Part shown: in pieces, positions 9,576-17,997 of the stretch
How the letters are laid out: each line of letters begins with the position of its first letter
Position numbering within the stretch: the stretch's first letter is position 1
Assembly (NCBI RefSeq): GCF_021601625.1
Contig: NZ_BQHR01000009.1
Span: forward strand, 124,001 to 188,000
DNA length: 64,000 nucleotides
Reading direction: 5' to 3'
DNA from: Pseudomonas paraglycinae
Lineage (GTDB): Bacteria; Pseudomonadota; Gammaproteobacteria; Pseudomonadales; Pseudomonadaceae
The notes under the pieces: generated by a model
What the model saw: the letters and a program-made list of their open reading frames with translations, nothing else
The model's database searches: none
What the model was told of the DNA's origin: nothing
Translations under genes and position numbers: made by a program

Positions 9576-10949
9576 TCAGGACACCACGCGATAGCACGGC
9601 ACATACGCCGCGCCGCCCGGCAGTTTCATCCGGTGCTGGGCGACGAAGGCTTTGAGCAGCAGATCGAGGGGCTGCATGATCGCGGCGTCGCCACGGATCT
9701 GATACGGCCCGTGTTCCTCGATCAGGCGGATGCCCTTGTCCTTGACGTTGCCGGCGACGATCCCGGAGAACGCGCGGCGCAGGTTGGCCGCCAGTTCATG
9801 GGGCGGCTGATCGCGGTGCAGCTTGAGGTTGGCCATGTTTTCGTGGGTCGGATCGAACGGGCGCTGGAAGCCTTCGTCGATCTTCAGCAGCCAGTTGAAG
9901 TGGAACGCGTCGGCGCGTTCGCGGCGGAACTGCTTCACGGCCTTGAGCCCCGCCGTCATCTGCCGCGCCACTTCGGCCGGGTTGTCGATGATGATTTCGT
10001 AGTGCTTCTTCGCCGCTTCGCCGAGGGTGGCGGTGACGAAGGCGTCCAGTTGTTCCAGGTACGGCGCGGCGTGTTTCGGCCCGGTCAAAATCACCGGGAA
10101 CGGCAGGCCGGCGTTGTCCGGGTGCATCAGGATGCCCAGCAGGTACAGGAACTCTTCGGCGGTGCCGGCGCCGCCCGGGAAGATGATGATGCCGTGGCCG
10201 ACGCGGACGAAGGCTTCCAGGCGTTTTTCGATGTCCGGCAGGATCACCAGTTCGTTGACGATCGGGTTCGGCGCTTCGGCAGCGATGATGCCCGGCTCGG
10301 TCAGGCCGAGGTAACGGCCACCGTGAATCCGCTGCTTGGCGTGGGCGATGGTCGCGCCTTTCATCGGGCCTTTCATCACGCCCGGGCCGCAGCCGGTGCA
10401 GATGTCGAGGCTGCGCAGGCCCAGTTCGTGGCCGACTTTCTTGGTGTATTTGTATTCTTCGGTGTTGATCGAGTGGCCGCCCCAGCACACGACGATTTTC
10501 GGCTCGACGCCCGGACGCAGGGTGCGCGCGTTGCGCAGCAGGTGGAAGACGTAGTCGCTGATGCCTTGGGAGGTGCTGAGGTCGATGCTCAGGGCATCGA
10601 GTTCGTTTTCGGTGTAGACGATATCGCGCAGGGCGCTGAACAGCATTTCCCGAGTGCTGGCGATCATTTCGCCGTCGACGAAGGCGTCGGCCGGGGCGTT
10701 CAACAGCTCCAGGCGCACACCGCGATCCTGCTGGTGGATGCGGATTTCGAAGTCCTTGTAGGCTTCAAGAATGGTTTTTGCGTTGTCGACATGGGCGCCA
10801 GTATTGAGGATGGCCAGGGCGCACTGGCGAAAGAGGGTGTAGGTGCTGCCGGTTCCGGCCTGGCTCAGTTGCTGAACTTCACGTTGGGAAAGGGTTTCGA
10901 GGCTGCCTTTTGGGCTGACCGAGGCATTGATTACGTGTCGTTGGGTCAT
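9576..10949 (-). CDS. ppnN: Pyrimidine/purine nucleotide 5'-monophosphate nucleosidase (LOG family)
   Basis: Cytosolic enzyme that splits nucleoside 5'-monophosphates into base and ribose 5-phosphate; in E. coli PpnN (YgdH) is activated by (p)ppGpp. 457 residues, the usual length. The central Rossmann-type LOG domain shows WGGHSINTEEYKYTKKVG, CTGCGPGVMKGPMKGA and the catalytic/phosphate-binding motif IIFPGGAGTAEEFLYLLG. The extra N-terminal region (about 1-140) and C-terminal region (about 370-457) are those of PpnN and are absent from short LOG (cytokinin-activating) proteins. It is monocistronic, with a hairpin just downstream. Confidence 0.92.
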   Translation of the reverse strand: MTQRHVINASVSPKGSLETLSQREVQQLSQAGTGSTYTLFRQCALAILNTGAHVDNAKTILEAYKDFEIRIHQQDRGVRLELLNAPADAFVDGEMIASTREMLFSALRDIVYTENELDALSIDLSTSQGISDYVFHLLRNARTLRPGVEPKIVVCWGGHSINTEEYKYTKKVGHELGLRSLDICTGCGPGVMKGPMKGATIAHAKQRIHGGRYLGLTEPGIIAAEAPNPIVNELVILPDIEKRLEAFVRVGHGIIIFPGGAGTAEEFLYLLGILMHPDNAGLPFPVILTGPKHAAPYLEQLDAFVTATLGEAAKKHYEIIIDNPAEVARQMTAGLKAVKQFRRERADAFHFNWLLKIDEGFQRPFDPTHENMANLKLHRDQPPHELAANLRRAFSGIVAGNVKDKGIRLIEEHGPYQIRGDAAIMQPLDLLLKAFVAQHRMKLPGGAAYVPCYRVVS

Positions 10950-11160
10950 GCAGTGATCCTTAAAACGATGTCATTGCCGGCATGGCCAATGGCATCCGAA
11001 TAGTGTGTATCCATGAATGAAGATGGCACGATCTGCGTGGTATCGCCATGTCCCCGTTGGACTTTGAAAAGATGAAAAGGAGCTCCAGCATAGCTAAATC
11101 CGCCTCAGAGGCGATAATGCGCCGGCCTCTTTTTATTTCAAGCCATGGAAGCCTGTCGCG

Positions 11161-11682
11161 ATGTTCGAGATTCAACCGATCAATGCCATCACTTATCGCC
11201 AGCAGACCCGGCGCAGCACGCTGATCATCGCGGTGCTGTTTCTGGTGCTGGCGATGGCGTTTTCGACGGCGGCGGTGGCGCTGTTCGGCGAACCGGGCGG
11301 GGATAACCTGCGGTTCAATGTCGGCGGGGTATTTGGCGCATTTCTGCTGACAGCGGCGTTGCTGCGCGGGCGTTTCTGGAACCAGACCTGGATGGCCCCG
11401 GCGGTGTACGGCTGGCGGCTCAAGCGCAGCCTGATGAGCGTCACCAATGTGATGCATCAGGTGACGGCGGCGGTGGAGAAGGGTGATCCGGTGGCGATGA
11501 AGGTGCTGCGTTTCTATCACCTGGGGCTGACCCAGATGCATGAACTGGACGGTAACTCCAGCGATCACGCGCAATTGCACCGGGAAGTCGAAACACACAA
11601 GACGCGGATGGAGGCGCTCGGTCTGGATACCGATCAGACGCGCCTCGATCCGGCCTGGCTGGAAACCTTGAAAGCGCGTTAA
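11161..11682 (+). CDS. DUF3087 family membrane protein
   Basis: 173 residues. Two predicted transmembrane helices (about 20-42, STLIIAVLFLVLAMAFSTAA, and 53-70, NVGGVFGAFLLTAALL) precede a soluble helical domain containing FWNQTWMAPAVYGWRLKRSL and LRFYHLGLTQMHELDGNSS. This layout matches DUF3087, a family of unknown function found in Pseudomonas and relatives. Its 3' end overlaps that of the convergent DUF2784 gene by 4 nt. Confidence 0.72.
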   Translation: MFEIQPINAITYRQQTRRSTLIIAVLFLVLAMAFSTAAVALFGEPGGDNLRFNVGGVFGAFLLTAALLRGRFWNQTWMAPAVYGWRLKRSLMSVTNVMHQVTAAVEKGDPVAMKVLRFYHLGLTQMHELDGNSSDHAQLHREVETHKTRMEALGLDTDQTRLDPAWLETLKAR

Positions 11683-12065
11683 AACGGAATGCGCGCGCCG
11701 CGCCGCAGTTTCCAGCGGCGAATCAGGCGCCCGTACACCAGCAGGTTGACCACCAGCACCACGCTGCCCAGCACCAACTGAATCTGCGGGGTCAGCCCCG
11801 CCGGGTAGATGATCGGCCAGATGTAATGTTCGATGAATCCGCCGGCGTATTCGGTCTGCCCGGCGGCGTGGCGCATCAGGTTTTCCCAATAGGTCAGCGG
11901 ACAGGTCAGGTGCAACACCTCGACCGCCACGCCCCAGGCCGCCGCCGGTAAATGCAGCCACATCAGCCGCGGCCACTTGAGCACCAGCAGCCCGCCGAAC
12001 AGCACGAACAGAATGAACAGCAAATGAAACAGCACCAGCCCGTCGGCGGCTATTCGATACAGCAT
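11679..12065 (-). CDS. DUF2784 family membrane protein
   Basis: 128 residues with four predicted membrane helices. Conserved points include VLFHLLFILFVLFGGLLVLKWP, HLPAAAWGVAVEVLHLTCPLTYWEN and the FIEHYIWPIIYP segment, which together mark DUF2784. The function is unknown. The gene stands alone and converges on the DUF3087 gene. Confidence 0.8.
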   Translation of the reverse strand: MLYRIAADGLVLFHLLFILFVLFGGLLVLKWPRLMWLHLPAAAWGVAVEVLHLTCPLTYWENLMRHAAGQTEYAGGFIEHYIWPIIYPAGLTPQIQLVLGSVVLVVNLLVYGRLIRRWKLRRGARIPF

Positions 12066-12216
12066 GTCGTCTCCCTGACGCGTGTGTGAATGGTTGCCAT
12101 GTTACGCCGGTAAATGACTGACGGAAGGATTTGCGCCAACTGCGCAAGATTGTTCAAGCCATGAACGGGCGTTTGCTGGCAGAGTCCGGGGCCTTGTCTC
12201 ACGGTTGAAGCGTGTT

Positions 12217-12915
12217 ATGTCTGACTCATTAATGCCGCGCAGTGCCTTCCTTCGCGGAGCCGCGGCGATCATACCGTTATCGCTGGCGACCGCGCCGTGG
12301 GGGCTGCTGGCCGGCTCCATGGCGATCGAAGCCAACCTCACACCGCTGCAAGGGCAGGGCCTGTCGAGCATCGTGTTCGCCGGCGCTGCGCAATTGGTGG
12401 CGATCGGCATGCTCAAGGGCGGCGCGGGGATTTTCTCGATTCTGCTGACCACGCTGCTGCTGACTTCGCAGCATCTGCTTTATGGAATGAGCATGCGCCA
12501 CGTGATTTCGCCGTTGCCGGGGCGCTGGCGTATCGGTCTGGGCTTTTTGCTCACTGATGAACTGTTCGCTCTGACCAGTCAGCATGATCGTCAGCAGTTC
12601 AACCGCTGGTACGCCTTGGGCGTGGGTCTGACGTTTTACATCGCCTGGAACCTCTTCACCCTGGCCGGCATCGTGCTCGGCAGCAGCATTCCGGGGCTTG
12701 AGCATCTGGGGCTGGACTTCTCGATTGCCGCGACCTTCATTGCCCTGATCACCCCGGTGGTGCGCAATGTGCCGACGGTGGTCTGCGTGGCGGTGTCGCT
12801 GTTCTGCTCGGTGCTGTTCAGCTACTGGCAATGGGGTTCGGCGCTGGTGCTGTCGGGCCTGGCCGGCATGACCGCCGGGTTTATCTGCAACAAGCTGTAT
12901 CGGGAGCGCACATGA
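12217..12915 (+). CDS. azlC: AzlC-family branched-chain amino-acid exporter, large subunit
   Basis: 232-residue inner-membrane protein; with AzlD it forms a two-component exporter of branched-chain and related amino acids. Family features are the N-terminal FLRGAAAIIPLSLATAPWGLLAGSMA, LQGQGLSSIVFAGAAQLVAIGML and SQHLLYGMSMR, followed by several hydrophobic helices. The ATG at 12217 is used rather than a TTG 12 nt upstream; neither has a strong ribosome-binding site. The stop codon overlaps the azlD start as ATGA, the usual translational coupling of this pair. Confidence 0.88.
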   Translation: MSDSLMPRSAFLRGAAAIIPLSLATAPWGLLAGSMAIEANLTPLQGQGLSSIVFAGAAQLVAIGMLKGGAGIFSILLTTLLLTSQHLLYGMSMRHVISPLPGRWRIGLGFLLTDELFALTSQHDRQQFNRWYALGVGLTFYIAWNLFTLAGIVLGSSIPGLEHLGLDFSIAATFIALITPVVRNVPTVVCVAVSLFCSVLFSYWQWGSALVLSGLAGMTAGFICNKLYRERT

Positions 12916-13226
12916 TGGTCTGGGCAGTGATTTTCGGCATGGGGATTCTGGTGTTCCTCAACCGTTACGTGTTTCTCGAACCGCGCCTGCCGGTGCGTTT
13001 GAGCAGTAACGCGCGGCAGTTTCTCGGGTTTGCCGTGCCGGGCATGTTGACCGCGATTTGCGGGCCGATTGTATTCATGCCGGACAAACAACTGAATCTG
13101 CAGTGGGATAACCCTTATCTGCTGAGCTCACTAGTGGCAATCGGTCTGGTGATCTACACGCGTAATACATTGCTTAGCATGCTATTGAGCATGGCGTTCT
13201 TCTTTCTATTGCGCTGGTGGCTTTAA
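12912..13226 (+). CDS. azlD: AzlD-family branched-chain amino-acid exporter, small subunit
   Basis: 104 residues, almost entirely four hydrophobic helices, with the family motif IFGMGILVFLNRYVFLEPRLPVRLSSNARQFL split over the first loop. It is the partner of AzlC and starts inside the azlC stop codon (ATGA). The first of two consecutive ATGs is taken as the start. Confidence 0.85.
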   Translation: MMVWAVIFGMGILVFLNRYVFLEPRLPVRLSSNARQFLGFAVPGMLTAICGPIVFMPDKQLNLQWDNPYLLSSLVAIGLVIYTRNTLLSMLLSMAFFFLLRWWL

Positions 13227-13266
13227 GTTCTACGCTTAATGGATGAATTCCATTAGCGAGGTGAAC

Positions 13267-13413
13267 ATGGCAACCGAGCAGAAACGTCCCGAAAAAGATG
13301 ACGAGCCGAGCGAAGAAGAGATCGAGCGGGAGAAACACAAGGAGCAGACCTGGAAGCATGACGACAGCCGCGAGTTGTCCGACCGTGATCAGGAACGCCC
13401 GCTGAAACCCTGA
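13267..13413 (+). CDS. Small highly charged conserved protein
   Basis: 48 residues, MATEQKRPEKDDEPSEEEIE followed by more Lys, Glu, Asp and Arg, and ending RPLKP. It has a good GAGGTG ribosome-binding site 6 nt upstream and a strong terminator just downstream, so it appears to be a real gene. There is no hydrophobic core, so it is probably disordered. The function is unknown. Confidence 0.65.
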   Translation: MATEQKRPEKDDEPSEEEIEREKHKEQTWKHDDSRELSDRDQERPLKP

Positions 13414-13424
13414 ACGCCACAACG

Positions 13425-13452
13425 AAAAAGCCCCGCGATTGCGGGGCTTTTT
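13425..13452. terminator. Bidirectional intrinsic terminator
   Basis: AAAAAGCCCCGC, loop GATT, GCGGGGCTTTTT: a perfect 12-bp stem with A and T tracts at both ends. It serves the small charged-protein gene on the plus strand and the convergent gene ending at 13460. Confidence 0.93.
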
Positions 13453-13459
13453 CGTTTCA

Positions 13460-13747
13460 TCAAAGATCGTCCAGCTGCGTGAAATCGGGGTGGGAGGCCC
13501 GATAACCCAAGGTCTTGTCGATCCAGGCATTCAGCTCGTTGACCATCACCGGCGGGTGGCAGGGATAGTTTTCGAGTGTGGCGCGCAGGATGCGGTCGAT
13601 ATCGGGTACGTCACGCAGGTTTCGAGTCTTTATGTAGTGGCCGATAAAACAGTCGAGTTGAAAGCGTTCTGTCGTGGACAGATGAATACACTCCAGGCCT
13701 GTGACCTGTTTGATTGCAAAATCGTCGCGCAACTTAGTTCTCTGCAA
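13460..13747 (-). CDS. Hypothetical protein (start uncertain)
   Basis: Up to 95 residues if the TTG at 13747 is used; a downstream TTG near residue 6 is also possible, and neither has a clear ribosome-binding site. The C-terminal half, from NLRDVPDIDRILRATLENYP to ASHPDFTQLDDL, has normal G/C-rich codon use and looks like a helical globular domain. The upstream DNA (13640-13990) is AT-richer. The family is not recognised. The terminator at 13425-13452 supports a transcript ending here. Confidence 0.45.
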   Translation of the reverse strand: MQRTKLRDDFAIKQVTGLECIHLSTTERFQLDCFIGHYIKTRNLRDVPDIDRILRATLENYPCHPPVMVNELNAWIDKTLGYRASHPDFTQLDDL

Positions 13748-14000
13748 GGCTTGTTAAGTTTGTGGGGTATTCCTGGTTTTGCTGACTCTTTGGTCAACTG
13801 GTATGCCAAAAGGAAATGCGGCGCGCATGCTATCCGTAGTGTTTGTAAATGTATGTATGACGGTTGAAATGTCAGACAGGCGGTTAGTTCAATCAAACGA
13901 CTGTTTATGTTGAATGTTTCGCGTTTGAAACACCGGGTGTAACGCGCAGGATTCAATTCGTGAATTCCTGCTCTTGATAACGCACCGCATCGGCATTTAT

Positions 14001-14681
14001 TTACGTCACCGCTTCAATCAATTCAGACCCCTGATTGCGGGAGTTGCCCACCGCTTTGCCGACTTTGTGCCATTGGAACGCTTCGCTGGGTTCGGCTTCA
14101 AACAGCAGCATCTGCTCGGCGCGCTCGGTGGGCGTGGCGGGATCGAGCCATTCCTGTACCCGATCGGCGTGCAGCACAATCGGGCGACGGTCATGCACAT
14201 CGAGCAAGCCACCTTCGCTGTCGGCGGTGATGATGACGAAGCCGTCGTCTTCCCGTGGAGGTTCGCCGGGTATCGGAAACTGGCCGATGGCGGCGCAGAA
14301 CACCGGTTGATGGTCGGCGCGACGAATCAGCCACGGCTGTCGGCTCTTGTCGGGTGCATCGACCCACTCGAACCAGTTGTCGACCGGCACGATCAGTCGA
14401 TGGCGCCAGATCGCTCGAAAGAACGGCCCGTGGGCGACTTTTTCCACCCGCGCGTTGATTGGCGCAGCGCGATCCTTGGCCCAGTGCGGGCGCCAGCCCC
14501 AGCGCAGATTGTCGGCGTATAGCCGTTGTCGGTGCTGATGGAGGATCGCCAGTGACGTGGTGGGCGCAGCGTTGTAATGCGCCAGCGGTGCGTCGCCGAC
14601 GTGATTGATCAGCGCATCGGGAATGCTCAGCACCGCGACGAAATCGTGGATGCCACGGTATTGCGACAGTCTTCCGCACAT
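14001..14681 (-). CDS. yedK: SOS response-associated peptidase (SRAP; YedK/HMCES family)
   Basis: 226 residues. The catalytic cysteine at position 2 (MCGRLSQY) becomes N-terminal after Met removal and in this family forms a covalent link to abasic sites in single-stranded DNA, shielding them. Other family motifs: YNAAPTTSLAIL, LRWGWRPHWAKD, INARVEKVAHGPFFR, RLIVPVDNWFEW and LDVHDRRPIVL. The ribosome-binding site GGAGG lies about 9 nt upstream. No LexA-type box (CTG-N10-CAG) was seen upstream, so SOS control is not supported here despite the family name. Confidence 0.9.
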   Translation of the reverse strand: MCGRLSQYRGIHDFVAVLSIPDALINHVGDAPLAHYNAAPTTSLAILHQHRQRLYADNLRWGWRPHWAKDRAAPINARVEKVAHGPFFRAIWRHRLIVPVDNWFEWVDAPDKSRQPWLIRRADHQPVFCAAIGQFPIPGEPPREDDGFVIITADSEGGLLDVHDRRPIVLHADRVQEWLDPATPTERAEQMLLFEAEPSEAFQWHKVGKAVGNSRNQGSELIEAVT

Positions 14682-14735
14682 CGGCCGATCCTCCGGCGAA
14701 CCAGCTGCCTGAAGGCTTCAGTTTAGTTGCACGGT

Positions 14736-15575
14736 TCAATCCTTGCTGCCCTGGCCGGTGAAGGCGTCGCGCCAGACCAGCCAGCGGCGTTCCAATATGG
14801 CCAGCAGGCCATCGCTGAGTTTGCCGAGCAGTGCCAGGACGATGATCGCGGCCAGCACGATGTCCGGTCGCGAAGTCTCGCGACCGTCACTGAGCAGGTA
14901 ACCCAGCCCTTTGGTCGCCGCGATCAGTTCGGCCGCCACCAGAAACATCCACGACAGGCTCATGCCGCTGCGCAATCCGGTAAACAGACCGGGCAGGGCA
15001 GCTGGCAACAGAATCCGTCGCACCAGTTGCAGCGGACTGAAACCGTAGATATGCCCGACCTCCACCAGTTTGCGGTCGATGTTGCGAATCGCCGCGACCA
15101 CGTTGACGTAAACCGGGAAGAACGCGCCGATGGCGATCAGGACGATTTTCGAGGTCTCGTCGATCCCCAGCCACAGCAACAACAGCGGCACCCAGGCCAG
15201 GCTGGGAATCGAACGCAGCGCGGCGAAGGTCGGTTCCAGATAGGCCTCGGCTTCGCGGCTGAGGCCGACCCATGCGGCGAACACCAGCGCCAGACTCGCG
15301 CCGATGGCAAACCCCAGCAGCACGCGAATCAGACTGGCGCCGATGTGTTTCCACAAGGCACCTTCGGCCAGATCTGTAAGGGTCAGGGCAATCTCGCTCG
15401 GCGCCGGCATCTGGTAGGACGGCAGCCAGCCGATGCGTACGATAAATTCCAAGGCGATCACGATCAGCAATGGCAGGGCCAGGCCCTTAAGGCGCCGGCG
15501 CCAGAGCGGATTCAGCAGTGGGAGTTTTCGCCGTGGTGCCGACAAGGCGAGGCGGGCGGGCAAGTCGTTGCTCAT
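14736..15575 (-). CDS. ABC transporter permease, sulfonate/nitrate/taurine type
   Basis: 279-residue inner-membrane permease (SsuC/TauC-like) with about six helices. The cytoplasmic coupling loop that docks on the ATPase is clear: VEVGHIYGFSPLQLVRRILLPAALPGLFTGLR. GGAG 8 nt upstream supports the ATG at 15575 over a GTG at 15593. The gene follows a sulfonate-type binding protein on the same strand, but the ATPase gene expected beside it is missing: downstream is the SRAP gene on one side and, upstream of the binding protein, a divergent second binding-protein gene. It must use an ATPase encoded elsewhere or be part of a reduced operon. Confidence 0.85.
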   Translation of the reverse strand: MSNDLPARLALSAPRRKLPLLNPLWRRRLKGLALPLLIVIALEFIVRIGWLPSYQMPAPSEIALTLTDLAEGALWKHIGASLIRVLLGFAIGASLALVFAAWVGLSREAEAYLEPTFAALRSIPSLAWVPLLLLWLGIDETSKIVLIAIGAFFPVYVNVVAAIRNIDRKLVEVGHIYGFSPLQLVRRILLPAALPGLFTGLRSGMSLSWMFLVAAELIAATKGLGYLLSDGRETSRPDIVLAAIIVLALLGKLSDGLLAILERRWLVWRDAFTGQGSKD

Positions 15576-15593
15576 GGACGGTTCTCCGCTCAC

Positions 15594-15622
15594 GACAAAT
15601 CCGCGACGGGCGCGGACTTGTC
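15594..15622 (-). promoter_or_regulatory. Intercistronic stem-loop between binding protein and permease
   Basis: GACAAATCCGCG (15594-15605) pairs with CGCGGACTTGTC (15611-15622) with one mismatch and a 5-nt loop, filling most of the 61-bp gap between the two genes. No T run follows. In known binding-protein operons such hairpins stabilise the upstream message and lower permease expression; that role is inferred here. Confidence 0.55.
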
Positions 15623-15636
15623 ATGAGCCTGATCGG

Positions 15637-16623
15637 TTACTGGGCGGCGGCGACTTGCTGGAAACCGGTGTCGATCAACTGATCGATGACCTGGTCGACA
15701 TTCACTCCACGGCGCACCAGTTCTTCGGAGACCAGAATCGGCGCGGCGGCTTTCGAGGCCAGCACGTCCCTGGTGGTCAGTTGCGGGCTGCTCAGGTCGG
15801 TGCGCGACAGTTGCAGTTTGGCCACGTCCAGCGGCAGGCCGGATTCGCTGGCGAGCAACTTGGCCAATTCTTCGGGGTTCTTCACCGACCACTCGCGGGC
15901 CTGCTCATAGGCCTTGATCACGGTGTCGATGGTTTGCGGGTGTTGCTTGGCGTATTGCTCGGTAACGCTGACCACGCCGTAGCTGTTGAAGTCGCGATTG
16001 CGGTACAGCAGGCGCGAACCGGCCTGCACCTGGCTGGCGGCCATGTGCGGATCGAGGCCGGCCCAGGCGTCGACATCGCCTTTCTCCAGCGCGGTGCGGC
16101 CGTCCGGGTGTTGCAGGTGCACCAGTTCCACATCGTCCTTTTTCAGCCCGGCCTGTTGCAGGGTGCGCAAGGTGAACAGGTACGGATCGGTGCCTTTGGT
16201 AGCGGCGATTTTCTTGCCCTTGAGGTCGGCGACGGACTGGATCGGCGAGTCCTTGCGCACCACCAGCGCGGTCCATTCGGCGCGGCTGTAGACGTAGACC
16301 GATTTGATCGGGCTGCCATTGGCGCGGCTGAGCACGGCAGCGAGGCTGGCCGACGAGGCGAAATCCACGCCGCCGCTGTTGAGGTACTCCAGCGAGCGGT
16401 TGCTGCCCTGGCTCAGCACCCAGCTGACTTTGCTCTGGGGCAAGGCTTTTTCCAGGTAGCCCAGATGTTTGAGCGCCAGGCTGACCGGCGAGTAATAGGC
16501 GTAATCCAGATGCACTTCGGCCGGCGGCGCTTCGGCAGCGTGGGCGAAAGGGTGCAGGCTCAGGGCGACTGCGCAGGCCGCGAGCAGCGTTTTGACGCGG
16601 GAAAACGGTAAGAGGGATTTCAT
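15637..16623 (-). CDS. Sulfonate-type ABC transporter substrate-binding protein
   Basis: 328 residues with a signal peptide ending near HPFAHA-AE. The mature protein follows the SsuA/TauA/NrtA pattern: LDYAYYSPVSLALKHLGYLE, GSNRSLEYLNSGGVDFASSAS, KDSPIQSVADLKGKKIAATKG, LRTLQQAGLKKDDVELVHL and DAWAGLDPHMA. Such proteins capture alkanesulfonates or related sulfur compounds in the periplasm. The start at 16623 has GGAG 8 nt upstream. It is divergent from a second binding-protein gene at 16916, which suggests joint control from the shared 292-bp region, probably in response to sulfur supply (inference). Confidence 0.87.
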   Translation of the reverse strand: MKSLLPFSRVKTLLAACAVALSLHPFAHAAEAPPAEVHLDYAYYSPVSLALKHLGYLEKALPQSKVSWVLSQGSNRSLEYLNSGGVDFASSASLAAVLSRANGSPIKSVYVYSRAEWTALVVRKDSPIQSVADLKGKKIAATKGTDPYLFTLRTLQQAGLKKDDVELVHLQHPDGRTALEKGDVDAWAGLDPHMAASQVQAGSRLLYRNRDFNSYGVVSVTEQYAKQHPQTIDTVIKAYEQAREWSVKNPEELAKLLASESGLPLDVAKLQLSRTDLSSPQLTTRDVLASKAAAPILVSEELVRRGVNVDQVIDQLIDTGFQQVAAAQ

Positions 16624-16915
16624 GGGCACGCTCCGGCAAGGCAACAGATTCTTATGTCCAAAAAGATATTTTTATCGAATGCTTCCTGCATGAATGGAAT
16701 ATTGCAGGCTCTGTGCCATGTGCGCGTTGTCCCGTATTTACGGGGTTTGACGCCGGTTTTTCAGGTCGGAAGTGTTGCAGGGAAAACACTGTGCCGAGCC
16801 ACTGTTGCTCGGCCAACAGTGCGGCGGGAAGGTGCTGAGCTTATGCGGAAATCGAATTTAAAATCTGATTTGTAAGAGCGTTATGGTCTATAAAAATCCC
16901 TCTGCAGGACTCGCC
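16624..16915. promoter_or_regulatory. Divergent promoter region of the two binding-protein genes
   Basis: 292 bp between two divergent sulfonate-type binding-protein genes. The parts nearest each gene are AT-rich (around 16655-16680 and 16850-16890), as expected for promoters. No perfect long dyad and no unambiguous -35/-10 pair were found, and no coding frame is supported. Confidence 0.4.
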
Positions 16916-17863
16916 ATGAAGCTCTCACGTTTCCTACGCGCCGCGTTGACCAGCGCACTGTTTGCCACGCCATTGACCTACGCTGCCGAACCCTTGGTCC
17001 TGCACGTCGGCGACCAGAATTACTACAACATCCGCGCGTCCATAGAGGCGTCCGGCGTGTTGAAGGACGCGCCTTACACGGTCGACTGGAAACACTTCCA
17101 GGCTGCCGCGCCATTGGCCGAGGCGTTGCAGACCGGATCCCTGGATCTGGGTTTCCTGGGGGATTCGGGGTTTCTGTTTCTGGCTGCCAAACAGGCGCCG
17201 GTGAAACTGATCGGGGTGTCGCGACAGAACCCGGACACCATCGCCCTGTTGGTGCCCAAGGATTCTCCGGTGAAAACCATCGAGGACCTGAAGGGCAAAA
17301 AAGTCGCCTACTGGCCGGGTGCCTGGAGTCAGCAATTGACCTTGCGGGCACTGGAGCAGGGCGGTTTGCCGGAGAACTACGTCGACTTCGTCAAGCTGAT
17401 GCCGATCGATGCAGCGGCGGCGCTACCGCAAGGCAGCATCGATGCGTTCCCGGTCTGGGAACCCTACATTTCCCAGCAGATCGTGTTCTCCGGTGCGCGG
17501 CCGATTCTCACCGCGAAAAACCTGATGCCGGGTTTGAGCGCGATTGCGGCGTCGGCGCCATCCATCGACAGCAAACGCGAAGCGATCGCCGATTTCCTCG
17601 GGCGCCTGAAGCAGGCCCGGGCCTGGGTCGACAGCCACACCGACGAATACGCCGACCTGTGGGCGAAGAAAGCCAACCTCGATCAGCAGGTTTCGCGGCA
17701 CTGGTTGCGCCAGGCGCACATGACGGTCGGCCCGGTGGATCAGCAGGCCGCCGCCGATCTGCAAAGCACCGCCGACTTCCTGTTCAAGGTCAAGGCGCTG
17801 CCGGCTCCGCTGGCCACGGCGGGGATCATCGACAGCTCGTTTCAACAGGCACTGGCACGCTGA
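16916..17863 (+). CDS. Second sulfonate-type ABC transporter substrate-binding protein
   Basis: 315 residues with signal peptide MKLSRFLRAALTSALFATPLTYA. Family features: the glycine-rich LDLGFLGDSGFLFLAAKQAPVKLIGV, VPKDSPVKTIEDLKGKKVAY and ALPQGSIDAFPVWEPYIS, as in SsuA-like proteins. It is only distantly similar to the divergent protein at 15637-16623, so it probably binds a different compound. No permease or ATPase follows on this strand; the next gene is a polysaccharide deacetylase. The ATG at 16916 is preceded by AGGA. Confidence 0.83.
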   Translation: MKLSRFLRAALTSALFATPLTYAAEPLVLHVGDQNYYNIRASIEASGVLKDAPYTVDWKHFQAAAPLAEALQTGSLDLGFLGDSGFLFLAAKQAPVKLIGVSRQNPDTIALLVPKDSPVKTIEDLKGKKVAYWPGAWSQQLTLRALEQGGLPENYVDFVKLMPIDAAAALPQGSIDAFPVWEPYISQQIVFSGARPILTAKNLMPGLSAIAASAPSIDSKREAIADFLGRLKQARAWVDSHTDEYADLWAKKANLDQQVSRHWLRQAHMTVGPVDQQAAADLQSTADFLFKVKALPAPLATAGIIDSSFQQALAR

Positions 17864-17997
17864 GCGAGCGCCGGAACCAAACCCTGTGTATCTTTATCCA
17901 ACCTCGGCCCATCTCAATGGGTCGCAGGGAGGCAGCAGCGGCGAAGGAGTTTTGCCAATCGACAACATGACCGCAACGGTCGGGCTCAAGGCAAAAC

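Noticed and set aside
9633-11003. A 456-codon open frame on the plus strand
   Set aside because: It is antisense to ppnN, whose motifs and length are unmistakable.
14682-14735. Possible LexA box before the SRAP gene
   Set aside because: CTG and CAG occur but with the wrong spacing (7 or 11 instead of 10), so no SOS box is supported.
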